Shown here: positions 1 through 7,145 of the stretch, piece by piece
How positions within the stretch are numbered: the first letter of the stretch is position 1
Layout: the number at the start of each line of letters is the position of its first letter
Origin: Candidatus Amulumruptor caecigallinarius
Lineage (GTDB): Bacteria; Bacteroidota; Bacteroidia; Bacteroidales; Muribaculaceae
Assembly: GCA_023665605.1 (NCBI GenBank)
Contig: JAMPDP010000007.1
Span: 1 to 49,241 of the forward strand
Length of the DNA stretch: 49,241 nucleotides
Reading direction: 5' to 3'
The notes under the pieces: generated by a model
Databases searched by the model: none
Told to the model about the DNA's origin: nothing
Seen by the model: only the letters and a program-made list of their open reading frames with translations
Position numbers and translations under genes: made by a program

Positions 1-96
1 GACCATCTTTGTCCTCGCTTCGCTCGGACTCTGCCCGGAGGCAACAGTAGAGAATGGTGCGTTAGCCGTCCGAGCGAAGCAAGGACGAAGATGGTC
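1..96. repeat. 29-base imperfect inverted repeat (large hairpin)
   Basis: Bases 1-29 and 68-96 are reverse complements at 27 of 29 positions, with a 38-base spacer between them. The arms contain the motif GCTTCGCTCGGAC and its complement. The window begins exactly at the left arm, so the element may extend further left. It could be a strong bidirectional terminator, a structured RNA or the end of a small mobile repeat. There is no T-tract immediately after the right arm. Confidence 0.75.
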
Positions 97-358
97 GAGG
101 ATGGTTGAGTGTAGATAGCTTGAAAGGCAATATTCAATGATAGTTGATAGATGGTTAAAGATAGTTCTTGATGGTTCCGGCCCGGCGCAGCGTAACAACA
201 GAGGTTTATCCGCACAATTTGATGCGGTTGCCCTGTCAGTGTTAAATTGGGATGCCTGAATTTGCGGGAAAATTCGTAATTTTGGGGTCGGCTGGACGGC
301 TTGCGTTGTTGCGCCTCAGCCAACACTTTCAGACAGTAACCTCACCACGTTAATCTTC
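97..358. other. Intergenic stretch with mosaic repeat blocks upstream of apt
   Basis: No gene is seen here. Bases 97-180 contain several loosely repeated GATGGTT/GATAGTT words. Bases 174-191 (GTTCCGGCCCGGCGCAGC) recur exactly and in the same orientation at 48965-48982. Bases 204-230 recur exactly but inverted at 48931-48957. A Bacteroidetes-type -7 element, TAATTTTG, lies at 277-284 and is the best candidate promoter for the apt operon, with a 5' leader of about 65 bases. Confidence 0.6.
277..284 (+). promoter_or_regulatory. Candidate -7 promoter element for the apt operon
   Basis: TAATTTTG matches the Bacteroidetes housekeeping -7 consensus TAnnTTTG and lies 75 bases before the apt start. 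A TTTG occurs at 261-264 but is closer than the usual -33 spacing, so support rests on the -7 element alone. Confidence 0.4.
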
Positions 359-877
359 ATGGAATACATCAAGTCACGCATCCGCGATGTCAAGGACTTT
401 CCCCAGAAAGGCATCGTATTCAAGGACCTCACCACAGTGTTTAAGGACCCCCGCGCTCTCCACATCATCGGCTGGGACCTCTCACAGATTTACCGCGACA
501 AGGGCGTGACCAAGGTGGTAGGCATTGAGTCGCGTGGCTTCATCGGCGGAAGCATCCTGGCATTTGAACTTGGTGCCGGTTTCGTGCCCGTGCGCAAGCC
601 CGGCAAGCTCCCCGCCGACACTATCAGCGCCACCTACGATAAGGAGTATGGCAAAGACACCATAGAGATTCATCGTGATGCCATCACCCCTGACGACATC
701 GTAGTGCTCCATGACGACGTGCTCGCCACCGGTGGCACCATGGCTGCCGCCTATGAGCTGGTGAAGTCCATGAACCCGAAGAAAATCTACATCAACTTCA
801 TCATCGAACTCTCGGCCTTGGGCGGACGTGCAAACCTCCCCTCTGATGCCGAGGTGACTTCGCTCATCACCTACTGA
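359..877 (+). CDS. apt: Adenine phosphoribosyltransferase
   Basis: Cytoplasmic purine-salvage enzyme that converts adenine and PRPP to AMP and pyrophosphate. The 172-residue length is normal for the family. The N-terminus carries the typical DFPQKGIVFKDLT stretch (residues 13-25), followed by GIESRGF (55-61), VRKPGKLP (78-85) and the PRPP-binding loop VVLHDDVLATGGT (115-127), which has the two acidic residues and the GGT expected of type I phosphoribosyltransferases. It starts an operon: the nitroreductase begins 35 bases downstream and is followed by two genes joined by 4-base overlaps. A -7 promoter element at 277-284 could drive it. Identification is secure. Confidence 0.97.
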   Translation: MEYIKSRIRDVKDFPQKGIVFKDLTTVFKDPRALHIIGWDLSQIYRDKGVTKVVGIESRGFIGGSILAFELGAGFVPVRKPGKLPADTISATYDKEYGKDTIEIHRDAITPDDIVVLHDDVLATGGTMAAAYELVKSMNPKKIYINFIIELSALGGRANLPSDAEVTSLITY

Positions 878-912
878 GGCATCTTCACCTGCACACCCAC
901 CCGCAACGAGCT

Positions 913-1437
913 ATGACACCGCAATACGAATCATTCATGCGTCTGGTGAAGGAACGCCACTCCACACGCAAGTTCACCGACCGTCCCGTAAGTCCCGAAC
1001 AGGTGGAAGCCGTGCTTGAGGCCGCCCGCCTTGCCCCCTCGGCATGCAACCTCCAGCCCTGGCGATTTGAGGTGGTGGCGCACCCCGGGACGGTGCGTGA
1101 TGCCGTGCGCGACGCTTACCGCAAGGAGGGTTTCAAGACAGTACCCGTCACCATAGTGGCCGTGGGTCTCCATGACAAGGCTTGGCACCGTGGTGATGAT
1201 GGCAAGGATCACACAGACGTGGATGTGTCGATAGCAGTGGAGCATATATGCCTCGCTGCCGCTGCTCTGGGGCTGTCAACCTGCTGGGTGTGCAGCTTCG
1301 ACGTGGACAAGGTGCGCCGCGCGCTTAACCTTCCCGACACTGAGGAGCCTGTCGCTCTCATCCCGCTGGGCTATCCTGACGACACCGTCACTGAAAAAAA
1401 GCGGAAGCCTCTTAGCGAGATCTCCGAAACAATATGA
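913..1437 (+). CDS. Nitroreductase family FMN-dependent oxidoreductase
   Basis: Short (174-residue) member of the nitroreductase superfamily, which are FMN-binding, NAD(P)H-dependent oxidoreductases; the natural substrate cannot be told from sequence. Residues 15-21 (RHSTRKF) form the conserved N-terminal FMN-phosphate-binding motif and 41-52 (APSACNLQPWRF) the second conserved block. The C-terminus has the usual glycine-rich IPLGYPDD ending. Its ATG is 35 bases after the apt stop, and its TGA overlaps the start of the next gene in an ATGA junction, so translation is probably coupled. The fold assignment is firm but the physiological role is open. Confidence 0.9.
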   Translation: MTPQYESFMRLVKERHSTRKFTDRPVSPEQVEAVLEAARLAPSACNLQPWRFEVVAHPGTVRDAVRDAYRKEGFKTVPVTIVAVGLHDKAWHRGDDGKDHTDVDVSIAVEHICLAAAALGLSTCWVCSFDVDKVRRALNLPDTEEPVALIPLGYPDDTVTEKKRKPLSEISETI

Positions 1438-2111
1438 TTCACCTCCCCTCACATTTCCTCTCTGCTACCGCTGTCGCCCTAAGCTTGGCGATGGCTACTG
1501 CGTCATGCAGCAACGACATCTGCACAGAAAATCAGAACTCCGTACCCAAGGCACAGTTTGTCAATACAGCACTTGATACGCAGATAGCCCCTGACACCAT
1601 CGCCATAATGGGTGTCGGGGCACCCAACGACTCGCTTCTATACAGTGCGGGCACCCGCCTTACTGACATCTACCTGCCGCTGCGCCCCAACTTCGAGACA
1701 ACCTCGTATCTGTTCCACTACACTTCGCGCGACGTCACCGACCCGGATACCGGCGAAGTGACCGAAGACCATTCGGGTGACGACATCATCGTGTTCAGCT
1801 ACACCAGCACGCCATTCTTCTCCGGAGCTGACTGCGGCGCGATGTACCGTTATTACATCAGTGAAATTCGCCACACCACCCACGGCATCGAGATGATTAT
1901 CATCGAGGACCCGGTGGTGATAAACACCGACAAGGTGAGAATATACATCGCTCTCAAAGAGCCGCCGAAAGCTGACGACGACTCTACCGACGATGATACC
2001 GGCGACGGTAGCGACAGTGACGACAACACCGATGCCAGTAGCAGCACCGATGCTGAAGTAATGAGTACCGCGCGGTACGCAGCCGCTCTGAAAGGAGGTG
2101 CATCCCGATGA
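1434..2111 (+). CDS. DUF6452-like lipoprotein
   Basis: Predicted lipoprotein of 225 residues. A hydrophobic signal sequence ends in a lipobox-like ATASC with the acylated Cys at residue 25. A second Cys follows at 30 and one more sits in a DCGAMYRYY segment, so a disulfide is possible. The middle part is beta-rich, and residues from about 180 to 210 form a very acidic Asp/Ser/Thr-rich low-complexity tail. The gene overlaps the nitroreductase and the following DUF6048 gene by 4 bases each. DUF6452 and DUF6048 proteins are found as neighbours in Bacteroidales; their function is unknown. Family assignment is from memory of the pattern and gene pairing. Confidence 0.65.
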   Translation: MIHLPSHFLSATAVALSLAMATASCSNDICTENQNSVPKAQFVNTALDTQIAPDTIAIMGVGAPNDSLLYSAGTRLTDIYLPLRPNFETTSYLFHYTSRDVTDPDTGEVTEDHSGDDIIVFSYTSTPFFSGADCGAMYRYYISEIRHTTHGIEMIIIEDPVVINTDKVRIYIALKEPPKADDDSTDDDTGDGSDSDDNTDASSSTDAEVMSTARYAAALKGGASR

Positions 2112-2986
2112 GACAGCTGCCCGCCATCGCCGCCACGCTTGGCGTAACCGTAATTCTGCTCACCGCCGGAGCCGCAGCACAGCGTCGTATCACTCCCGTG
2201 GGCAATCCGGAGCCTCCTCGCACCACTGCCGCCGAGAGAGCCGCCGGCCATGATCCAAATAATATGGTCCACGCCCATGACTCGCTCGGCAACGTGATAT
2301 TCATCGACACAGTGACCGGCGAAGTTGACACCGTGCCGATGCCGCAGAAGAAGTCAAAGATGGTGTATCCGCTAATCTACAACCTGGCCGTAGGTGTGGA
2401 TGTGTGGGACCTGGCTGCACGCTGTTTCGGCCAAAGCTACGGCCTGGGGAGCGTATGGGCCGAGCTCAATATGCACAACCGCTACTTTCCCTATGTAGAG
2501 GCCGGTCTGAGCAATGCCGATGACACACCGGAAAATTATAACTACACCTTCAAGACCAAGACGGCACCTTTCTTTAAGGTGGGCATCGGCTACAACATAT
2601 TCTACAACTCCAACCCGGACTATCAGCTGAAAGTGGCTCTCCGTTATGGCCTGACGCATTACACATACCAGATTACCGATGTCACCGTAGAGGTGCCTTA
2701 CTGGGGCATCACCGACCGGTTCAGCCTCCCCGAGCAGACAGCCACCACCGGCTACTGGGAGCTCGCCGTGGCTCTTAAAGCAAAGGTGTGGCGCAACATC
2801 TCTGCCGGCTGGGCCTTGAAATATCACAACATACTCCATGAGAGCGGCGTCACCGAGGGCAAGCCCATCCTCGTGCCGGGCTACGGCAGGCGCAAGACAA
2901 GTTTTGCAGGCTCATTTTCAATTATTTACACATTCAGTCTGAACAAACCGACACCTCAATCCGTTGACTTCGCAGAGGGTAAATAG
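2108..2986 (+). CDS. DUF6048-like envelope protein
   Basis: Exported protein of 292 residues with an N-terminal signal peptide (about residues 1-24, ending in AAA). After a Pro-rich linker the second half alternates aromatic and polar residues in the manner of outer-membrane beta-strands (for example VALRYGLTHYTYQI) and ends with an aromatic strand, FSIIYTFSLN. This suggests an outer-membrane or outer-membrane-associated barrel. It overlaps the preceding DUF6452-like lipoprotein gene by 4 bases, so the two products are probably partners. An AAAGGAGGTG ribosome-binding site at 2090-2099 lies just before its ATG inside the upstream gene. No function is known for the family. Confidence 0.65.
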   Translation: MRQLPAIAATLGVTVILLTAGAAAQRRITPVGNPEPPRTTAAERAAGHDPNNMVHAHDSLGNVIFIDTVTGEVDTVPMPQKKSKMVYPLIYNLAVGVDVWDLAARCFGQSYGLGSVWAELNMHNRYFPYVEAGLSNADDTPENYNYTFKTKTAPFFKVGIGYNIFYNSNPDYQLKVALRYGLTHYTYQITDVTVEVPYWGITDRFSLPEQTATTGYWELAVALKAKVWRNISAGWALKYHNILHESGVTEGKPILVPGYGRRKTSFAGSFSIIYTFSLNKPTPQSVDFAEGK

Positions 2987-3019
2987 GCGGAAATTATGAC
3001 ACGTTTCATGTTTTATGCT

Positions 3020-3027
3020 TAACTTTG
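3020..3027 (+). promoter_or_regulatory. Candidate -7 promoter element for rpiB
   Basis: TAACTTTG fits the Bacteroidetes -7 consensus TAnnTTTG and is followed by GCACTC, exactly as at 15921. It lies 87 bases before the rpiB ATG in a 127-base AT-richer gap after the DUF6048 gene. A GTTTC at 3003-3007 is a weak -33 candidate. Confidence 0.55.
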
Positions 3028-3113
3028 CACTCTGAAACCGTCACATCGGACACTATTATTTCCAAGGTACACAGATAATCTACAAACCTATAATTTATTA
3101 CGGAGATATTGAT

Positions 3114-3602
3114 ATGACAACTGCGACATCACGACAGCTTAAGAAAATCGGCATCTGCAGCGACCATGCCGGTTACGAGCTCAAAAGCATTATAGAAGGT
3201 TACCTCATCTCACAGGGCGTGGCTTTCATGGACTTCGGCACTGACAACGGTCAGAGCTGCGACTACCCCGACTATGCACATCCCATGGCAGCTGCCGTGG
3301 AGGGTGGCATCTGCTACCCCGGCATCGCCATCTGCGGCACCGGCAACGGCATAGCCATGACCCTCAACAAGCACCAGGGCGTCCGCGCAGCCCTCTGCTG
3401 GACTCCCGAGCTCGCTGCCCTCGCGCGTCAGCACAACGATGCCAACGTGCTGGTGCTCCCCGGACGTTTCATCGACCCCGCCGTGGCCATCAGCGTGGTT
3501 GACACATTCCTCTCTACCCCCTTTGAGGGCGGTCGCCATGAGCGCCGTATCGGCAAGATTCCCGTCAAGTCACTCGCAGCCTGCGAGAAGGCAGCTGACT
3601 GA
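3114..3602 (+). CDS. rpiB: Ribose-5-phosphate isomerase B
   Basis: RpiB/LacAB-type isomerase that interconverts ribose 5-phosphate and ribulose 5-phosphate in the non-oxidative pentose phosphate pathway. Visible family features are the N-terminal SDHAG (residues 16-20), the DYPDYAHPMA block (50-59), the catalytic-Cys loop ICGTGNG (73-79, Cys74) and RQHNDANVL (105-113). At 162 residues it is slightly longer than usual, with about ten extra residues at the N-terminus before KKIGICSDHAG. The InaA-like kinase gene begins 2 bases after its stop, so the two are co-transcribed from the promoter at 3020-3027. Confidence 0.95.
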   Translation: MTTATSRQLKKIGICSDHAGYELKSIIEGYLISQGVAFMDFGTDNGQSCDYPDYAHPMAAAVEGGICYPGIAICGTGNGIAMTLNKHQGVRAALCWTPELAALARQHNDANVLVLPGRFIDPAVAISVVDTFLSTPFEGGRHERRIGKIPVKSLAACEKAAD

Positions 3603-3604
3603 TA

Positions 3605-4372
3605 ATGCAAGAAGCATCGGTACGCACCACCGTCAATCCGCAGTATGCGGTACAACTCGGCGACCTCACAGCGAGGCTCGCCGAAGAGGGGTTGCCTGCC
3701 GATGCAGAAATAATTTTTCAGGGAAGAAACAAAGTGGCCCGGTTGAGGCGAGGCGACCTCGACCTTTGCATCAAAGCCTTCAAGGTGCCGGGACCTCTGC
3801 GCGGACGCATCTACGGGAGTCTGCGCAAGAGCAAGGCTGACCGCTCATACTTCACCGCCCTGCGACTTCTTGAGATGGGCTTCTCTACCCCGGCACCCGT
3901 TGCCGTGGTGGAGCGTCACCGCGGCGGCCGTCTCCTGGAGAGCTACTACGTGTGTGAATACATCGAGGGCCGCCCCATCTACAACCATGAGTGCGGCCCC
4001 GAGTTCGCTCACCTGAGCCGGATGCTCGCCGCTGACCTGGTGAAGATGCACCGCAAGGGGGTGTATATGCCGGACTTCACTCCCGGCAACATCCTGGTGA
4101 CGGATGCTGAAGATGCCGCATCTGCACGGATTCACTATGTAGACCTGAACCGCACTCAATTTAACATAACATCAAGACGCAAATTCCGCAGGATGCTCAA
4201 TTCCCCATTCTACATGGACATACACATTGAGACATTCCTGCTTGACTACGCCAAGGCTGCCGGCGTCCCCCTCGCCACCGTAACCGACGACTTCATCAAG
4301 GCACGCCGACGCTACAACCGTCTCAAGCGTCTCGCCCACCCCATCAAATATTTCGGCAAAAACGCCCGCTGA
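3605..4372 (+). CDS. InaA/WaaP-like lipopolysaccharide kinase family protein
   Basis: Protein-kinase-fold enzyme of 255 residues in the Kdo/WaaP/InaA group, which phosphorylates sugars of the lipopolysaccharide core. The candidate ATP-anchoring lysine is in CIKAFK (Lys57), the catalytic loop is DFTPGNIL (Asp157, Asn162) and the metal-binding site replacing DFG is YVDLNR (Asp180). The C-terminal third is basic (KARRRYNRLKRL), which suits binding to a phosphorylated membrane lipid. It follows rpiB by 2 bases and is closed by a clear terminator at 4398-4431. The sugar acceptor is not determinable; a link to Kdo/heptose supply through pentose-phosphate metabolism is inference only. Confidence 0.82.
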   Translation: MQEASVRTTVNPQYAVQLGDLTARLAEEGLPADAEIIFQGRNKVARLRRGDLDLCIKAFKVPGPLRGRIYGSLRKSKADRSYFTALRLLEMGFSTPAPVAVVERHRGGRLLESYYVCEYIEGRPIYNHECGPEFAHLSRMLAADLVKMHRKGVYMPDFTPGNILVTDAEDAASARIHYVDLNRTQFNITSRRKFRRMLNSPFYMDIHIETFLLDYAKAAGVPLATVTDDFIKARRRYNRLKRLAHPIKYFGKNAR

Positions 4373-4397
4373 CACCTCTCCTCACCCTATTGCCACT

Positions 4398-4431
4398 ATC
4401 GGAGCACCGTATGCTCCGATTTTTCTTTTTT
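4398..4431 (+). terminator. Rho-independent terminator after the rpiB-kinase operon
   Basis: A perfect 9-base stem, ATCGGAGCA (4398-4406) with TGCTCCGAT (4412-4420), has a 5-base loop and is followed directly by a T-rich run TTTTCTTTTTT. This is one of the clearest intrinsic terminators in the window. Confidence 0.92.
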
Positions 4432-4509
4432 GTGCCGACGAGATGTGGTTGTTGCAACCTTATGTGAATGAAAAATGTTAAATTTACACATTCATCATCA
4501 CTGCTACTT

Positions 4510-6168
4510 ATGCTCATACATTGCGTCAACACTGATACTGATATAGAGGTGACCGGAGGCGAGACATTGGCCGGCGTCATTGCACGTGGTGCGGTGCAAC
4601 TGCCGTTTGACCCCATCTGCGCCCGCGTCAACAACAAGACTGAAAGCCTCCACTACCCCATCTACGGACCGAAGATGGTGGAATTCATCTCGCCCCACTC
4701 CGCCTCGGGTGAGCGCGTCTACACACGTTCGCTCTGCATGATGCTCTACAAGGCAGTGACAGAAGTGGCTCCCGGGGCACGGCTGCGTGTGGCCCACAGC
4801 ATAGCGCGCGGCTATTACTGCCGCCTTGATGGTGCCGAGGTCTCGGAAAGCCTCCTCGCGGGATTGCGGGGAGCTATGCGCAGTCTTGTTGATGCTGACC
4901 TCCCGTTCATGCGCCACGAGCAGCCTACGGCCAAGGTGCGCTCGCTCTTCGCCTCCCAGGGCCTTACAGACAAGGTTGAGCTGCTTGACACGCTCCATGA
5001 GCTCTACACAGTTTACTACACCTTGGGGGACATTGCCGACAGCTACAACAGTGCCCTTGCCCCCTCCACCGGGAGAATCAGCGTGTTTGACCTGGTGCCT
5101 TACAAACTCGGGTTCCTCCTTATGGGACCCGACAAGGCCAACCGTGAGGTGCCGGCAACCCCGGCGGTGCAGGAGAAGATGTACCGGGCATTCACTGACT
5201 CGCTTGACTTCAACCACATCATCCGCGTCACCAACGCCGGCTCCCTCAACCGTGCCATCGAGGAGGGTCGCGGGGCTATGCTCATCAACGTTGCTGAAGC
5301 TCTCCATGAGAAGATGATAGCCAACATCTCAGACACCATCACTCACCGCTACCGCAACGAGGGAGGGGCAAGAATAGTGTTGATTGCCGGCCCTTCATCG
5401 TCAGGCAAGACCACCTTCACCAAGCGACTCGCCATACAGCTGATGACCAACCTGCTGGAGCCGCAGATGATTTCGCTTGACGACTACTTCGTGGATCGTT
5501 ACCACACCCCTCGTGATGAAGATGGCGAACTGGACTACGAAAGCCTCTATGCACTCGACATAGACTGCTTCAACCGCGACCTCAACCGACTGCTCGCCGG
5601 CGAGGAGGTGGAACTACCCACCTACAACTTCGAGCTTGGCCAACGCATATATAAAGGGAACCGCATACACTTGGGACGCAACTCAGTGCTTCTGATCGAG
5701 GGAATCCACGGACTCAACCCGGAGCTGACTGCGGCTGTGGCTGAGGCCATGAAATACCGCATCTACGTGAGCGCACTGACCACCATCGCTATTGATGACC
5801 ACAACTGGGTACCCACCACCGACAACCGGTTGCTGCGCCGCATAGTGCGTGACCACAAATATAGAGGCATCTCCCCCATCGACACCATCCGCCGCTGGCC
5901 GAGCGTGCGCCGAGGTGAGGAGAAGTGGATATTCCCCTTCCAGGAGAATGCTGATGCCATGTTTAACTCTTCACTGTTGTTTGAGATGAGTGTGATGCGC
6001 GAACAGGCAGAACACGCACTGCGCACCGTGCCGCAGGATGTGGAGGAGTATTGCGAGGCTCACCGCCTGCGCCGCTTCCTCAACTACTTCAAGCCGGTGA
6101 GTGCCGACCTCGTGCCGCGCACGTCTCTCCTCAGGGAATTCCTTGGCGGCTCCAGCTTCCATTACTGA
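4510..6168 (+). CDS. TGS-domain nucleoside (uridine-like) kinase
   Basis: Large Bacteroidales-type nucleoside kinase. A ubiquitin-like TGS domain lies at the N-terminus, a threonyl-tRNA-synthetase-like second domain (with an H-rich SIARGYYC block) follows, and a P-loop kinase domain of the uridine kinase/phosphoribulokinase family forms the C-terminal half. Walker A is GPSSSGKTT (residues about 294-302 from this start), followed by ISLDDYFVDR and LLIEGIHGLNP. An in-frame ATG at 4468 would add 14 residues, but family members begin close to this TGS strand and no good ribosome-binding site favours the longer form. The stop is followed at once by a palindromic repeat. Substrate is not proven. 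Confidence 0.88.
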   Translation: MLIHCVNTDTDIEVTGGETLAGVIARGAVQLPFDPICARVNNKTESLHYPIYGPKMVEFISPHSASGERVYTRSLCMMLYKAVTEVAPGARLRVAHSIARGYYCRLDGAEVSESLLAGLRGAMRSLVDADLPFMRHEQPTAKVRSLFASQGLTDKVELLDTLHELYTVYYTLGDIADSYNSALAPSTGRISVFDLVPYKLGFLLMGPDKANREVPATPAVQEKMYRAFTDSLDFNHIIRVTNAGSLNRAIEEGRGAMLINVAEALHEKMIANISDTITHRYRNEGGARIVLIAGPSSSGKTTFTKRLAIQLMTNLLEPQMISLDDYFVDRYHTPRDEDGELDYESLYALDIDCFNRDLNRLLAGEEVELPTYNFELGQRIYKGNRIHLGRNSVLLIEGIHGLNPELTAAVAEAMKYRIYVSALTTIAIDDHNWVPTTDNRLLRRIVRDHKYRGISPIDTIRRWPSVRRGEEKWIFPFQENADAMFNSSLLFEMSVMREQAEHALRTVPQDVEEYCEAHRLRRFLNYFKPVSADLVPRTSLLREFLGGSSFHY

Positions 6169-6170
6169 TT

Positions 6171-6198
6171 TAAGAGATTGTTTTTAAACAACCTCTTA
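6171..6198. repeat. Palindromic intergenic repeat, copy 1 (TTGTTTTTAAACAA family)
   Basis: Two 13-base arms flank a 2-base centre and pair at 12 of 13 positions; the element starts 3 bases after the nucleoside kinase stop. Its 19-base segment TTGTTTTTAAACAACCTCT (6178-6196) is identical at 34295-34313, and the core recurs at 33124-33149. There is no long T-tract after it, so it may act as a hairpin that stabilises 3' ends or as a protein-binding palindrome rather than a classical terminator. Confidence 0.75.
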
Positions 6199-6261
6199 AT
6201 CTTCGTTTCCTAATCTTTCCCTCCTCCATAGATACCACTATCCACCCAATTCCGTTAACCT

Positions 6262-7020
6262 ATGACAGCCAACATACCTTCACCGGAAGACTATCCTCGC
6301 ACGGCCTACATCAACGGCAAGTGCATCAACATCATTGCCTCGCTGTGGCACTCTCCGGAGCGCGAAGTGTGGAAGTCGGGAGCTGTGACAGACGGAGGTT
6401 CGGAGGAAAATGTGCTTGCCGGTGTGTCGGCATGGCTACGCTGGCGCAAGGAGAGGATGGCGGCGGGTATGTCGGCCGCCCAACCCAACATGGTGATTTC
6501 CGAGCACCATTCTCCCGGATGGGACACCGTGGCCCTGCTCTGGGGCATAGAACTGCGCGTGGCCTCCGGCGGTGACTCCTTTGCCTCGATCAATCCCGAG
6601 GCAGCCGCGGCGGCTTATGACGCCAACACGGTGTGTGCCGTGGTCACGGCATCCGCCGACCCTGCCGGTGCCGATGAGACAGCGCGCCTGTCGGCATTGC
6701 TCAGCTCACGCGGTATCACCCCACACATCCACATCGACGCCACCACTCTGGGTCTTGTACTCCCTTTCCATAATCCGGAACTCCCCTGGGACTTCCGCCA
6801 ACCCGGAGTGGTGTCCATCAGCACCCATGAAGAAAACACTCCGGAGGCACACTTTCCGGGCCGCGGATGGGTGGTGTGGCGCGACCGCAGCCTCATCCCT
6901 GACGGCATGAGCGTATGCGTCAACTATCTCGGCGAGGAAATCTGTCAAACCGGTCTCAACTTCACCCGCCCCGTCACCGGCCTCCTCGACAACTACGCCC
7001 GCTACATCCGCAGCCACTGA
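6262..7020 (+). CDS. Truncated glutamate-decarboxylase-like protein without catalytic lysine
   Basis: The 252 residues match the central part of PLP-dependent glutamate decarboxylase. EDYPRTAYINGKCINIIASL (9-28), GSEENVLAG (46-54), HIHIDA (155-160, with the PLP-nitrogen-binding Asp159), GWVVWRD (202-208), NYLGEEI and LNFTRP follow the order seen in E. coli GadA/GadB. About 85 N-terminal and 150 C-terminal residues of the family are absent. The catalytic SxxHK segment is replaced by SISTHEENT (185-193), with no lysine there, and the PLP-stacking His of QICWHKF is also lost. Decarboxylase activity is therefore very unlikely. The frame is open with genome-typical codons. It may be a pseudoenzyme or a decaying remnant. 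Confidence 0.75.
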   Translation: MTANIPSPEDYPRTAYINGKCINIIASLWHSPEREVWKSGAVTDGGSEENVLAGVSAWLRWRKERMAAGMSAAQPNMVISEHHSPGWDTVALLWGIELRVASGGDSFASINPEAAAAAYDANTVCAVVTASADPAGADETARLSALLSSRGITPHIHIDATTLGLVLPFHNPELPWDFRQPGVVSISTHEENTPEAHFPGRGWVVWRDRSLIPDGMSVCVNYLGEEICQTGLNFTRPVTGLLDNYARYIRSH

Positions 7021-7033
7021 GATATAAATTTTA

Positions 7034-7041
7034 TATCTTTG
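7034..7041 (+). promoter_or_regulatory. Candidate -7 promoter element for the four-helix-bundle gene
   Basis: TATCTTTG matches TAnnTTTG and sits in an AT-rich patch immediately after the stop of the decarboxylase-like gene. Transcription from here would carry the 9-base tandem repeat in the 5' leader. Confidence 0.45.
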
Positions 7042-7050
7042 CAAGTAATT

Positions 7051-7117
7051 TGACAAGTCTGACAAGTCCGACAAGTCTGACAAGTCTGACAAGTCTGACA
7101 AATCCGACAAGTCTGAC
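7051..7117 (+). repeat. 9-base tandem repeat (TGACAAGTC, 7 units)
   Basis: Seven consecutive units of TGACAAGTC (with TGACAAATC and CGACAAGTC variants) and a partial eighth unit fill 7051-7117. The array lies between the -7 element at 7034-7041 and the ATG at 7146, in the predicted 5' leader of the four-helix-bundle gene. Such arrays change length by slippage, so copy number may vary between strains. Confidence 0.95.
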
Positions 7118-7145
7118 CTTAGCAATCAAATACACCAATCTAAAA

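Noticed and set aside
4468-4509. A 14-codon N-terminal extension of the nucleoside kinase
   Set aside because: The extra residues are not TGS-like, and the ATG at 4510 matches the expected family start better; there is no ribosome-binding site to support the earlier one.
6915-7145. An upstream extension of the four-helix-bundle frame through the tandem repeat
   Set aside because: It begins inside the decarboxylase-like gene and translates the 9-base repeat into LTS units, so it is an artefact; the start was set at the ATG at 7146.
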